Source of the DNA: JBCCQL01 sp039414355
GTDB lineage: Bacteria; Planctomycetota; Planctomycetia; Pirellulales; Lacipirellulaceae
Assembly (NCBI GenBank): GCA_039414355.1
Contig: JBCDJN010000006.1
Location: forward strand, 1 to 64,000
Reading direction: 5' to 3'
DNA: 64,000 bases
Shown: positions 52,614 to 61,671 of the stretch, in pieces
How positions within the stretch are numbered: position 1 is the stretch's first letter
Layout: every line of letters starts with the position of its first letter
The notes under the pieces: model-generated
The model's database searches: none
What the model was told of the DNA's origin: nothing
The model's input: the letters and a program-made list of their open reading frames with translations, nothing else
Program-made: the position numbers and the translations under genes

Positions 52614-53732
52614 CTACTCGGCGGCGCCGCGACTGTTGAGGCGGCCGTAACGCTCGATCGCCTCTGGCAGGTCCTCGTCCACCACGCCGCGTTCGCCTTT
52701 GCCCTCGTCGTCGATCCGGAAATCGGCGACCTTCTGAATCCGTCGGACGTCGGCTTCCCAGTAACGCTCCCGCCGCTCGCGGGATGGAGCGGCGACCGGG
52801 CGAACGATGCGGAATCCAACGTCTTGGGCGTCGTCGTAGGCGAACCACCAAGGGCTCTTTGGGGTGTTGGGGTCGTACTCGCGCCACTGGTCGTCATCGG
52901 AGGGCCGGCGGACGGCAGCGGACGCTTCGCTGATCGGCAGGAACGCGGAGCCGCCCTTCAGCAGCCGCGGGAACACCTTCGTCGGCCAGCGAACGGGCGG
53001 CTCGCCGCCCGGACCGTCGGGGTCGACGAGCTCTTCCGTGTCGTAAGCATCCAGAGTCCACTCGCAGGCGTTGCCGAGCATGTCGTACAACCCCCAGCCG
53101 TTGGGCTCCTTCTGGGCGACGATCTGCGTGGCCCACTCGGCGTTGTCCTCGTGCCATGCGTTCTCGTCGCTGGCCGCGGCTTCCGACCGGCCGGCGAGGC
53201 AGGCGTGGTTCCACTCCGCCTCGCTCGGCAACCGGTAGAAGCCGCCTGAGACGAGGCTCAACCACTTGGTGTACTGCTTGGCCGCGTACTGGCTCATGGA
53301 GACCGCCGGAAGATTCGGGTCCTCGCCCGAGTCGAAGGTGAAACTGGAGTCGTAGAGCTTCGACGGCGCCGTGATGGCGTCGAGGCGGTTCGCCTCGGTA
53401 ATCTGCCGGACGCCCGCGTCGTCAAAGCGCTCGAAGACCGAGCAGAGGTTCATGTAGTTACGGTACTCGCCCCACGTCACTTCGGTGCGACCGATCCAGT
53501 AGGGGTCGAGCGCGTACACCTCACCGCCGATCGTCACCTCGCCGCCGGGGATCGGGACCATTCGGAAAGTGGTCTTCGTGCCGGGAATCGTCACGGAGTG
53601 GGGAACGAGGTACCGACCGTTGTGCTCGACGAAGCGTCCGCCGGTCGGCCGCTCCGTCACAACGCCGACCTCCCCGAACGCGTGATCGGCGAGCAAGGTG
53701 AACGCAACCGCCGCTAGAGCGACACGGATCAT
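52614..53732 (-). CDS. Secreted FGE/SUMF1-domain protein without catalytic cysteine
   Basis: 372 residues: signal peptide (1-20, ending DHAFG), then a formylglycine-generating-enzyme-like domain (about 60-325: MVPIPGGEVTIG, YWIGRTEVTWGEYRNYM, YRLPSEAEWNHAC, LYDMLGNACEWTLDAY, AQDVGFRIVRP). Aerobic FGEs end with a Cys-containing GFRC, whereas this has GFRI, so it is unlikely to convert sulfatase cysteines. It is more likely a structural or binding member of the family. Its ATG overlaps the stop of the Gfo/Idh/MocA gene upstream (ATGA), so the two are co-translated. Confidence 0.88.
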   Translation of the reverse strand: MIRVALAAVAFTLLADHAFGEVGVVTERPTGGRFVEHNGRYLVPHSVTIPGTKTTFRMVPIPGGEVTIGGEVYALDPYWIGRTEVTWGEYRNYMNLCSVFERFDDAGVRQITEANRLDAITAPSKLYDSSFTFDSGEDPNLPAVSMSQYAAKQYTKWLSLVSGGFYRLPSEAEWNHACLAGRSEAAASDENAWHEDNAEWATQIVAQKEPNGWGLYDMLGNACEWTLDAYDTEELVDPDGPGGEPPVRWPTKVFPRLLKGGSAFLPISEASAAVRRPSDDDQWREYDPNTPKSPWWFAYDDAQDVGFRIVRPVAAPSRERRERYWEADVRRIQKVADFRIDDEGKGERGVVDEDLPEAIERYGRLNSRGAAE

Positions 53733-55042
53733 ACCGAGACCTCAACACCTGGAATCGCGACGGGGGGCTCGGGGACATCGCCCCAAGCGTACTCAGCGGG
53801 GCCGAGCTTGGTTGGATCAACGATCGCGTCTTGCCACTTGAGCGTCTTGCCCGTGTAAGCCGCCATGCGACCGAAGTGGGCTAGCCGCGTGCTGTTGACC
53901 ATGTAGTGGCCGTCGTTGATCGGTTCGCCGGCGCGGATGCTCTTGAAGAACTCGATGTGCTCGTTGAGGTACATCGAAGGCTTCGGGCCGCTGTAGCGCC
54001 AGGTCTTGCCGTCTTCTCCCTTGATGCGGTGTGCGAGGATCTCCGCGCGCCCTTTCGTGCCGCGCACGGTCTCGTCGACACGCGTGGTGCAGCCGTCCTG
54101 CTGGCGGCACGTGAAATAGACGCCCTGGCCGGTGGGGTACTCGAAGAACACGGCAAAGTGGTCCCAGACGTTGCCGTATTTTGGATCGGTCCGCTGCTGC
54201 CGGCCGCCCATCGCCATCGCCTTGGTTGGCGATTGGTCGCCGAGCAGCCACGCCGTCTTGTCGAGCGAGTGAATCGCCTGCTCGGCGATGATGTCGCCCG
54301 ACAGCCACGTGTAGTACAGCCAGTTGCGCATCTGGTACTCCATCCGGCTCCAACCCGGCTTGTCGCCCCGATGCCACAACGTGCCGGCGTTGTAGTTGGA
54401 CTCGATCGCGACGATGTCGCCGATCGCGCCGTCTTCGATCCGCTTCATCGTCTCCTGGACTCCAAGGTCGTACCGCCAGCAGAGCCCCGAAACGACTGAT
54501 AAGTTCTTCTCCGCGGCCAGCTCGCACGTCTCGGCGACGCTCGCGGCGCCCACCATGTCGACCGAGATCGGTTTCTCAACGAAGACGTGCTTCCCCTTCT
54601 CGACCGCATAGGCCAGTTGAGCCGGCCGGAAGTGCGGCGGTGTGGCGAGCAGCACCACGTCGACCCCCGAGTCGATAACTTGCTTGTAATTGTCGAATCC
54701 GCTGAAGACATGGTCGTTGTCCACGGCAACGCGGTCGGCGACGGAATCCTTGAACTCGATCGCCGAGAGGCCGCTCCGAGCGCGGTCGGCAAAGGCGTCC
54801 CCCACGGCGACGAGCTTCGTGTTCTTGTCGGCAGACAACGCGTCGATCGCCGCACCGCGACCGCGTCCGCCGCAGCCCACTAGGCCAACGCGGAGCGTCT
54901 CGTCGACACCGGTGTGGGCGCCGTGCGCCAAGGGGCTGGCGGACAGGGCCGCGAGCGTCGAGCCCGTTGCCACAGACTGCCGCAAGAAACCACGCCGCGA
55001 GGGCGCAGTATCAGTCGAACGCCCGTTAGCCGAATTTGCCAC
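53729..55042 (-). CDS. Tat-exported Gfo/Idh/MocA family oxidoreductase
   Basis: 437 residues from a GTG start at 55042 chosen for the strong GGAGG seven bases before it; the longer frame to 55129 has no such site. Tat signal SRRGFLRQSVATGSTLAAL (Arg16/Arg17), Rossmann motif VGLVGCGGRGRG, VFVEKPISVD, and the substrate-domain block TWLSGDIIAEQAIHSLDKTAW. It ends WGDVPEPPVAIPGVEVSV. Probably oxidises a sugar or sugar acid outside the cytoplasm, as for the other exported members here. Coupled to the FGE-like protein. Confidence 0.93.
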   Translation of the reverse strand: MANSANGRSTDTAPSRRGFLRQSVATGSTLAALSASPLAHGAHTGVDETLRVGLVGCGGRGRGAAIDALSADKNTKLVAVGDAFADRARSGLSAIEFKDSVADRVAVDNDHVFSGFDNYKQVIDSGVDVVLLATPPHFRPAQLAYAVEKGKHVFVEKPISVDMVGAASVAETCELAAEKNLSVVSGLCWRYDLGVQETMKRIEDGAIGDIVAIESNYNAGTLWHRGDKPGWSRMEYQMRNWLYYTWLSGDIIAEQAIHSLDKTAWLLGDQSPTKAMAMGGRQQRTDPKYGNVWDHFAVFFEYPTGQGVYFTCRQQDGCTTRVDETVRGTKGRAEILAHRIKGEDGKTWRYSGPKPSMYLNEHIEFFKSIRAGEPINDGHYMVNSTRLAHFGRMAAYTGKTLKWQDAIVDPTKLGPAEYAWGDVPEPPVAIPGVEVSV

Positions 55043-55288
55043 GCGTAAGCCTCCGTTAGTTCTGTTGGCGAAGGTCTGCTCTGAATCGTCGCGGCCGAGA
55101 GTGGCTTGCCTCAGCCTACGGCCCATCAACGGCGACGCGGTTCCCGCTCAGTGCGATAGTCGCCGCCACGACCGATTTGCGCGGGTACTTGTCCAGTTAT
55201 CCGACTGCAAGCCATTCTGTAGTGGCAACAACACTCGGTCGATCCGTCGGCCAAGGCTGCCAGACTCCTCGAACCCCGACTGATCCCC

Positions 55289-56785
55289 ATGATAGCTCCG
55301 CGTCTACTGGCACTCTACCTCGCAACTTCGATGCTACTCGCGTCGCACCACTCGTCGCAAGCGCAGGCGGAAACCCCAGTCGCAGCGGGGGCCTCGGACA
55401 AGGTGTTCCAAGCGACGGGGATCAAGATCGGCGAAGTCACACCGAGCAAGGCAATCGTCTGGACCCGCGTCACCGCTCGCCCGAGTCGGAACTCAGAGGA
55501 TCTGCCGGGCGTGAAGATCCGCTACGCCAAAGACACACACAAGGCGAGTGCACGACGTGGCGTCGTAGAGGCGATCGAGTACCCGCCGGGCGCCACCGTC
55601 GACGATCTGCCGGGCGCGGCGCCGGGCGCTGCCGGTCAGACCCGCGTGCTGTATCGCGCGGGGACGGACGCGGAGTGGATGGCAACCGACTGGGCCGGCG
55701 TCGACGCGGCCAAGGACTTCACGCGACAAATAAGCCTCAAGGGGCTCCTCCCAAGCACGGAGTACCAGCTCGCCGTCGAGGCGCGGCAGGTTCCCTCAGG
55801 CGACGCCACGTCTCGCGTCGAAGGTGAATTCCGTACCGCGCCAAGCGCTGACGAGCCGGGCAGGGTGGTCTTCACCGTGGTCACCGGGCAGGGCAACTAC
55901 GACCAGGACAGCCCCGACGGCTTCCTGATCTATGAGACGATGCTGAAACTCAAGCCGAGTTTCTTCGCGCACACCGGAGACATCATCTATTACGACCGGG
56001 TTTCGAAGACGCTGCCACTCGCCCGGTACCTGTGGCATCGCAACTGGAGCTGGCCGCTGCATACGGAGTTCCACCGGCAGGTCCCGAGCTACTTTGAGAA
56101 GGACGACCACGACACCTTGGTCAACGACTGCTGGCCCAGCATGGATGCGGCGTACATGCACGAGCTCACCTTCGCCCAGGGCGTAGAGGTGTTCCTCGAG
56201 CAGGTTCCGATGAGGGGCAAGACCTACCGGACCTTCCGGTGGGGCAAGGACCTGCAGATTTGGCTTGTTGAGGGACGGGACTTCCGAAGCCCGAACACCG
56301 CGCCGGACGGCCCCGACAAAACGATCTGGGGCGAAGAGCAGATGGCGTGGTTCAAACGCACCGTCGCCGAGTCGGACGCCACGTTCCGTGTGCTGATCAG
56401 CCCCACCCCGGTTGTCGGCCCGGACCGCTCAAAGAAGAACGACAATCACTCCAACGCGGGCTTCCAGCACGAGGGCGCCGCGATCCGCGAGTTCCTTGCC
56501 AGCCAGAAGAACATGCTCGTGGTGTGCGGCGACCGCCATTGGCAGTACATGTCCGTCGACCCGACCACCGGGCTGCGCGAGTACAGCTGCGGCCCAGCTT
56601 CGGACAAGCACGCCGGCGGCTGGAGTGACTCCGACTACTACCCAGACTACCACCGGTTCTTAAAAGTAAAGGGCGGCTTCCTCTCCGGCACGGTGGAGCG
56701 GACCGGTGACAAACCGTCGATCACGTTCCGCTTTCACGCGGTCGATGGCACGGTGCGTCACACGGATACGGTCGTCGCGAAGTAG
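55289..56785 (+). CDS. PhoD-like secreted alkaline phosphatase/phosphodiesterase
   Basis: 498 residues with a signal peptide (1-27, ending SQAQAE), an N-terminal fibronectin-like PhoD domain (about 40-190: IKIGEVTPSKAIVWTRVTA, GLLPSTEYQLAVEA), and a PhoD metallophosphatase domain (195-470) with FFAHTGDIIYYD, YFEKDDHDTLVNDCW and VVCGDRHWQYMS, which hold the metal-binding Asp/Asn/His residues. Releases phosphate from organic esters. Convergent with the iduronate-sulfatase-like gene. Confidence 0.9.
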   Translation: MIAPRLLALYLATSMLLASHHSSQAQAETPVAAGASDKVFQATGIKIGEVTPSKAIVWTRVTARPSRNSEDLPGVKIRYAKDTHKASARRGVVEAIEYPPGATVDDLPGAAPGAAGQTRVLYRAGTDAEWMATDWAGVDAAKDFTRQISLKGLLPSTEYQLAVEARQVPSGDATSRVEGEFRTAPSADEPGRVVFTVVTGQGNYDQDSPDGFLIYETMLKLKPSFFAHTGDIIYYDRVSKTLPLARYLWHRNWSWPLHTEFHRQVPSYFEKDDHDTLVNDCWPSMDAAYMHELTFAQGVEVFLEQVPMRGKTYRTFRWGKDLQIWLVEGRDFRSPNTAPDGPDKTIWGEEQMAWFKRTVAESDATFRVLISPTPVVGPDRSKKNDNHSNAGFQHEGAAIREFLASQKNMLVVCGDRHWQYMSVDPTTGLREYSCGPASDKHAGGWSDSDYYPDYHRFLKVKGGFLSGTVERTGDKPSITFRFHAVDGTVRHTDTVVAK

Positions 56786-56809
56786 CCGCCGAAGTCGACC
56801 GATGCCGTG

Positions 56810-58180
56810 TCAATCGACTCGTTCGGCCAACTGGGCCGCCAGTTGCCGCTTTACCGCTTCGTAGTCGGGGTTGTCGACGACGTTGGTCCACTCGTTCGGG
56901 TCGGACGCGTGGTCGTAGAGTTCCTCGGAGCCATCGCCGTAGCGTATGTAGCGATAACGGTCGGTCTGCAACGCGTGGCTGTCTTTCTTCCAGCTCACCA
57001 GGACCGGGTGATCCCACTCTCGCCCGGGGTCTTCGAGCAGAGGTACGAGGCTTCGCCCCTCGTTCAGCTTGTTCGCAGGCAGCCCGGCCAACTCGACAAG
57101 CGTTGGGTAGATGTCGATCAAACCCACGGGGCGATCGCACCGTCCGCCGGGCACAATGCCAGGCCCGCTGAACACCATGGGCACGTGCGAAGCCCGCTCC
57201 CAGGTGGTCTGCTTCTGGAAGGTGTTCTTCTCTCCCAGGTGGTAGCCGTGGTCGGACCAGAGCACGATCACCGTGTTCTTGGCGTGCGGGCTCTGCTCCA
57301 ACGCTTCGAGGACTCGGCCCACCTGATGGTCAACAAACGATGTGCACGCCAGGTACGCCTGCAGGATGTCTTGCCACTGCCCGGTCTCAATCGCCCACGA
57401 GGTGCGCGGCATCCACGGGTAGATGTTCATTTCACGCGCGAACTTGGGGACGTCTTCTAGGTCACTCGCCAAGTAAGCGGGCTTGGTGAGCTTGGCGGGG
57501 TCCGGGTAAAGGTCGAACCACTGTTGGGGCACGTGCCAGGGGACGTGCGGCCGGAGGAAACCCACCATCAGCATGAAAGGCTTATCGTAGGACTCTCCAA
57601 GGCGCTTGATCGCCCAGTCGGCCGCCTGATGGTCGGTCATGTCGGAATCTTCGCCGGGGTAGGGGCCCCAGTCGGTCATGGTGCCGCCGTTGGTCGGGTC
57701 CCACTTCAACCGCTTTCCGCTCGGCAGCTTGTTCCAGTCGCCACGCCCGCCGCTTTCGTCGACGATCTCATCCGGCACATGCCGGTGCAGCAGCTTGCCC
57801 ACGGCCATGGTGTAGTAGCCGTGGTCGCGGAAGTGCTCCGGCAAGAGCCGGCCGCCACGCTCGCGGGTGCATTTGAGGGCCACGCTGTCCTTGGCCTGCG
57901 TCTGGAATCCAAGGTTGTACGGGTAAAAGCCCGACATCAGCGAAGCCCGCGACGGCGCGCAGACTGGGAACTGGCAATGGGCGTCGGTGAACACCACGCC
58001 CCGCTCGGCGATGCGATCGAGATTGGGCGTGATCGCATCCGGGTATCGTCCCATGAAGCCCGGCACGTCGTTCAGGTCGTCGATCGCAATGAACAGGACA
58101 TTGGGCGGCGCCGCAGGAGCCACCGCAGCCGCCAACGCAACCAAAAGTATGCCAACCCACCCGAGAGATCGAACGCCCAT
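56810..58180 (-). CDS. Iduronate-2-sulfatase-like secreted sulfatase
   Basis: 456 residues: signal peptide (1-24), metal-binding IAIDDLNDVPGFMG, formylglycine motif Cys74-Ala-Pro-Ser-Arg78, YTMAVGKLLHRHVPDE, MVGFLRPHVPWHVPQQW and LWSDHGYHLGEKNTFQKQTTWE. The DDLND start and HVP blocks are those of iduronate-2-sulfatase-type enzymes (S1 family). Ulvan contains iduronic and glucuronic acid, so it may be part of the same pathway, but it lies 17 kb away. ATG 58180 has AGGAGGAG about nine bases upstream. Confidence 0.92.
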   Translation of the reverse strand: MGVRSLGWVGILLVALAAAVAPAAPPNVLFIAIDDLNDVPGFMGRYPDAITPNLDRIAERGVVFTDAHCQFPVCAPSRASLMSGFYPYNLGFQTQAKDSVALKCTRERGGRLLPEHFRDHGYYTMAVGKLLHRHVPDEIVDESGGRGDWNKLPSGKRLKWDPTNGGTMTDWGPYPGEDSDMTDHQAADWAIKRLGESYDKPFMLMVGFLRPHVPWHVPQQWFDLYPDPAKLTKPAYLASDLEDVPKFAREMNIYPWMPRTSWAIETGQWQDILQAYLACTSFVDHQVGRVLEALEQSPHAKNTVIVLWSDHGYHLGEKNTFQKQTTWERASHVPMVFSGPGIVPGGRCDRPVGLIDIYPTLVELAGLPANKLNEGRSLVPLLEDPGREWDHPVLVSWKKDSHALQTDRYRYIRYGDGSEELYDHASDPNEWTNVVDNPDYEAVKRQLAAQLAERVD

Positions 58181-58467
58181 TAGAGAAGCTCCTCCTGATG
58201 AACCGGCTCGCGCTGACCGTCGATAGGTCCACGACCACGCTGAAATCGGCGGATCGCCTGTCGCGGTCGATCGATGCCAATCGCCACAATGCATTCTCAC
58301 ACAATGAGATACGAGAGTTGAACAGCGGGCGAACCGCCTTGTCGACGAGGGGAAAGGGCCGCAACGCGGCAATCTGGACAGCGCCCGGACGCGCAGGCGG
58401 GCCGAATAGACTCCACCGCCCGGCAAAAGAGTTAGACAATCGAGACCGACTGGCGCATCCTCTTGGC

Positions 58468-59046
58468 ATGACGCCTACGTCTGCATTCTCGCAGTTGGTA
58501 CGGGAGAGCGCCTTCAAGCTCGCCATGGACGGCCCAAAGTCCCTGGGAGGTCTGTTCGACCTGACCTCCAAGCGGCTGGTGCGTTACGCCGTTGCCATCG
58601 CTAGAAACCAGCACGACGCCGAAGACGCGGTGCAGTCGGCCCTCGCTAAGGTTGCGTCCGAGCCGGGCCGACTCAGCAAGGCCGATCGACCGTGGCCGTA
58701 CCTCATTCAGATGGTCCGCAACGAGGTCCTCCAGGCGGCCCGGAAGCGGAAGCGTTTACGGTACCTGTCGGACCTCCGTGACCTGCTCACTCGTTGCCCG
58801 GTGGACGAGCTTGAGCAGGAAGAGACCCACCGGGCAGTCTGGAAGGCACTGCGACGGTTGCCGCCGCCTCAGGCGGAGGTGGTGGTGCTGAAGATCTGGG
58901 AAGACATGACGTTCGCCGAAATCGGCGAGATGCTCACCATCAGCCCCGATACGGCCGCCAGCCGCTACCGCTACGCGACCCAGAAGCTCACCAAGCTTCT
59001 GGCCACGCAGCATTTCGTCTCGAGAGAGGAGGTGCTCAGTGGCTGA
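58468..59046 (+). CDS. ECF-type sigma factor
   Basis: 192 residues: region 2 (LFDLTSKRLVRYAVAIARN, HDAEDAVQSALAKVA, RPWPYLIQMVRNEVLQAARKRKR) and region 4 (LPPPQAEVVVLKIWEDMTFAEIGEML then SPDTAASRYRYATQKL). It overlaps the next gene by eight bases and lies just upstream of the secretion operon. Start at ATG 58468; the longer frame to 58198 lacks conservation signals. Confidence 0.9.
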   Translation: MTPTSAFSQLVRESAFKLAMDGPKSLGGLFDLTSKRLVRYAVAIARNQHDAEDAVQSALAKVASEPGRLSKADRPWPYLIQMVRNEVLQAARKRKRLRYLSDLRDLLTRCPVDELEQEETHRAVWKALRRLPPPQAEVVVLKIWEDMTFAEIGEMLTISPDTAASRYRYATQKLTKLLATQHFVSREEVLSG

Positions 59047-59419
59047 CCGCCGACACGAAACAAGCGACGCAGCAGTGGATCTGGAAGCGATGGTCCGGAG
59101 GGCCGCGGACTACGTGCAGCCAACCGACGACCTACGCCCGCGTACGCTCGAAGCCGCTTGCGATCGCGGAAGCCGCCGACGGGGCCGGCGGTTGGCTTTC
59201 TTGGTGGCAACGGTGCTCGTCATTGCTCCTGCTTTCGGCTCGCTTGTCGTCGAAGCAGGTTGGACCGGCGCCTCTGGCGTAACCGCTGCCGAGCTCCACC
59301 AGCGAGCCGACCAGTTAGTCGTTCAACGGCAAACGAAGGCCGCTTGGAGCCTGTTCGAGGCGTTCTCTGGGCTTCGACGTGAACAGGCGCGGCAGCTGCG
59401 TCCCGACCGCGCTGAGTAA
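59039..59419 (+). CDS. Small single-span membrane protein, sigma-factor partner
   Basis: 126 residues from a GTG start with an ideal GAGGAGGTG upstream, overlapping the sigma factor. Cytoplasmic N-terminal half (about 1-50), one membrane helix (LAFLVATVLVIAPAFGSLVV, about 52-72), short external tail. No classical anti-sigma zinc motif (HxxxCxxC) is present. Position and topology suggest an anti-sigma factor, but no domain confirms it. Confidence 0.75.
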   Translation: MADRRHETSDAAVDLEAMVRRAADYVQPTDDLRPRTLEAACDRGSRRRGRRLAFLVATVLVIAPAFGSLVVEAGWTGASGVTAAELHQRADQLVVQRQTKAAWSLFEAFSGLRREQARQLRPDRAE

Positions 59420-59509
59420 CCGTCTTCGCTGGCTGCCCTAGTTGGCTCTGAGGCTCAGGCGGGCGGGATTTGATTAAACGAATCCACGGCGTCGTCGCAT
59501 CTAACGTGC

Positions 59510-60583
59510 ATGGACGCTGCCCCCCTGGATCGCTTACGCGAGTTCAACCGCTGCCTGACGTCGCTCGACGCAGCGGGCGTTTCGCTGTCGTTGGATGCAC
59601 GCGGCCGTGGACTGCAGGCGCGGATCAAGCAGATCGAATCCCGGCTCGAAGTCCGCACTGAACTCGGGCAGTCGCTCACGACCGCAATCGAAGCCGAGGA
59701 GGAGCTGCCCGCCGACTACCGCTGCGCGGCACTAATCCTCCTCGCCTCCGGAGACACGAGCGAAGCGCTCGACGCAGTCGCTCTCCCGAACGATGGCGTG
59801 GTCGGCGTGAAGCGGTCGGTGACACGATTGCTCGTCACTCCCCTGATCCTGGTCGCGATGATCTACGGCGGCTTGCTCCTCCTCTGCCTGTACACCACGC
59901 CCCGTTTTGCCGCCGTCTATGCCCAAATCGAACAGACACCGAGCGTTCCTCTAAGCGTACTGCTGTGGCTCCGCGCCTGGCTGCCTGTGTGGGCGGTGCT
60001 TGTTCCGCTGTTCGCCACGGCCGGAGTTTACGCGGTCCTCTACACGAACCCGAAGCGGCTGCTCGGCTGGTCGCCAGCGATGCGTGGTTTCTCGAGAGCG
60101 TCCCGGCGTGCCGCGGTTGTCGAGCAGCTCTCGAGGCTGAGCAGGAACAACGTGCCGCTGACAGCAGCGGCGAAGCTCATCGAACAGCGTCCGACGGAAG
60201 TGGGCTGGCCCGCCGATCCACCCGCCAGTCCCTCCCGTCAAGCTGGCAACAGAGAGGTAACACCCCGCGAGCAGACCACGGCTCGCCGCGAATCTCCGCT
60301 GCTCACTTGGTCGTTGGCGGGCGACGCTTCGCCGCAGCAACGGATCGCAAGACTCGCCTTTGCGGCCAACTCATACCGACAAGCCGCACGCCGCCGAGCA
60401 CGCTATTGGGCAATCGCCGGGCCAGTGCTGGCAAGCGGGCTGGTCGGCGGAGTTCTGATGCTTGGCTACGGATGGGCGTTGTTCGCTCCCTTCGCCGCCC
60501 TAGTGGAGGACCTAGCACAGCCGGCAAGCTGCAACGAGATCCAACTTCAGCCCAGAGTCGCTCACGGAGCCACTGGGCGATGA
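59510..60583 (+). CDS. GspF-like inner-membrane protein, first copy
   Basis: 357 residues with three hydrophobic segments (about 108-130, 155-178, 320-345) in the arrangement of GspF/PilC platform proteins, though motifs are weak. It starts the type II secretion/type IV pilus-like operon; its TGA overlaps the next start (ATGA). A divergent member: it lacks most of the conserved T2SSF residues I can recall, so the assignment leans on topology and neighbours. Confidence 0.6.
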   Translation: MDAAPLDRLREFNRCLTSLDAAGVSLSLDARGRGLQARIKQIESRLEVRTELGQSLTTAIEAEEELPADYRCAALILLASGDTSEALDAVALPNDGVVGVKRSVTRLLVTPLILVAMIYGGLLLLCLYTTPRFAAVYAQIEQTPSVPLSVLLWLRAWLPVWAVLVPLFATAGVYAVLYTNPKRLLGWSPAMRGFSRASRRAAVVEQLSRLSRNNVPLTAAAKLIEQRPTEVGWPADPPASPSRQAGNREVTPREQTTARRESPLLTWSLAGDASPQQRIARLAFAANSYRQAARRRARYWAIAGPVLASGLVGGVLMLGYGWALFAPFAALVEDLAQPASCNEIQLQPRVAHGATGR

Positions 60584-61647
60584 ACTCCTGGGTGAACATC
60601 AAGGCCGACGCGTCGTTGCAGCCCGCCCCCGAACTCGTCGACCGGGTCAACCAGTGGCTCGAACTACGAGACCAATACACCCCGCTCCTAAGAGCCTTCT
60701 GCGAAGAACTGCCTGCTGGCCGATGGCGACGCAACCTGCAAGGCCTGCTTGAGCAGCTCGATGCCGGCGTGGCCGCCGAGGCTCTTTGCCAATCAAGGGC
60801 ACACCTCTCGACCGTCATGCCATTGCTGGCAAGTGAAGAACACGCGGGTGTCGGGCCGCGTCTGGAACGCGTGCTGAGCGAATCGCTCCGAGACGACCAA
60901 CTCAACCGCAAGCGGCTCCGCGTGATGGCTTATCCGGCAGGCGTCCTCGCCCTGGCCTTGCTGGTGATGTCGTTCCTCAGCCTCACCGTCACGCCGGTCT
61001 TCGAAGAGGTCTTCGATGAGTTCGCCCTAGACCTACCTGCCATGACGCAAGCAACGCTCGTCGTCTCACACGCTTTGACGAGGAGCACCCTGTGGCTGGT
61101 GTGCGGGTTGGCTACGATCGTTGCGCTCGCAATCGTGGCAAGCCGCTACGTGATGGCATCCGGACCGTACCGACTCTCACAGGCGGCTGCCTTCGCGACG
61201 CGTGGCAGCTCTCAGAGCGTCGCCGCCATGGCCACCTTCACCCAGCGTCTCGCTGACGGACTGGCAGCCCAGTTGCCGGAGACGGTTGCAATTCGCACCG
61301 CCGCCGAGGTCTCACCCGGTCGATTCCTGAGGCGAGCCGCCACCCGGTTGGCGACGGAAGCCGAGCCTCGCGGTGAGCCACGCGTCCCCCTCGCCTCGCT
61401 CAAGACATCAGCTTGGTTCCCGGCGGTCATGATTCACCTTGTCGACCAGGAACCTAACAACCAAATAGCAACGGCTCGGCGCCTGGAAGCGTACGCCGAC
61501 GCGCTGACCGAGCGGTTCGAGAGCCGATTCGACTGGTCTACCGGGGTCGTGGCTCAGCTTGCTGTTGTAACCGTGGGCGGCGTCGTAGCCCTGGTGCTTG
61601 TCGCAATGCTGCTGCCGATGGTTAGCCTCGTCAGCGCGCTCTCGTAG
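60580..61647 (+). CDS. GspF-like inner-membrane protein, second copy
   Basis: 355 residues from ATG 60580, coupled to the previous gene. Membrane segments at about 120-145, 170-195 and 325-350; LTVTPVFEEVFDEFALDLPAM is typical of the loop after the first helix of T2SSF domains (compare PxFxxMFxxxxxxLPxxT), and FTQRLADGLAAQLPETVAIRTAAEV resembles the start of a second F domain. Probably the polytopic platform subunit of the secretion or pilus system. Confidence 0.75.
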   Translation: MNSWVNIKADASLQPAPELVDRVNQWLELRDQYTPLLRAFCEELPAGRWRRNLQGLLEQLDAGVAAEALCQSRAHLSTVMPLLASEEHAGVGPRLERVLSESLRDDQLNRKRLRVMAYPAGVLALALLVMSFLSLTVTPVFEEVFDEFALDLPAMTQATLVVSHALTRSTLWLVCGLATIVALAIVASRYVMASGPYRLSQAAAFATRGSSQSVAAMATFTQRLADGLAAQLPETVAIRTAAEVSPGRFLRRAATRLATEAEPRGEPRVPLASLKTSAWFPAVMIHLVDQEPNNQIATARRLEAYADALTERFESRFDWSTGVVAQLAVVTVGGVVALVLVAMLLPMVSLVSALS

Positions 61648-61671
61648 GCCAATAGCCTCGAACACACCGTC

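Noticed and set aside
52614..53732. Active formylglycine-generating enzyme for the sulfatases
   Set aside because: The C-terminal GFRC cysteine needed for copper-dependent catalysis is replaced by Ile (GFRI).
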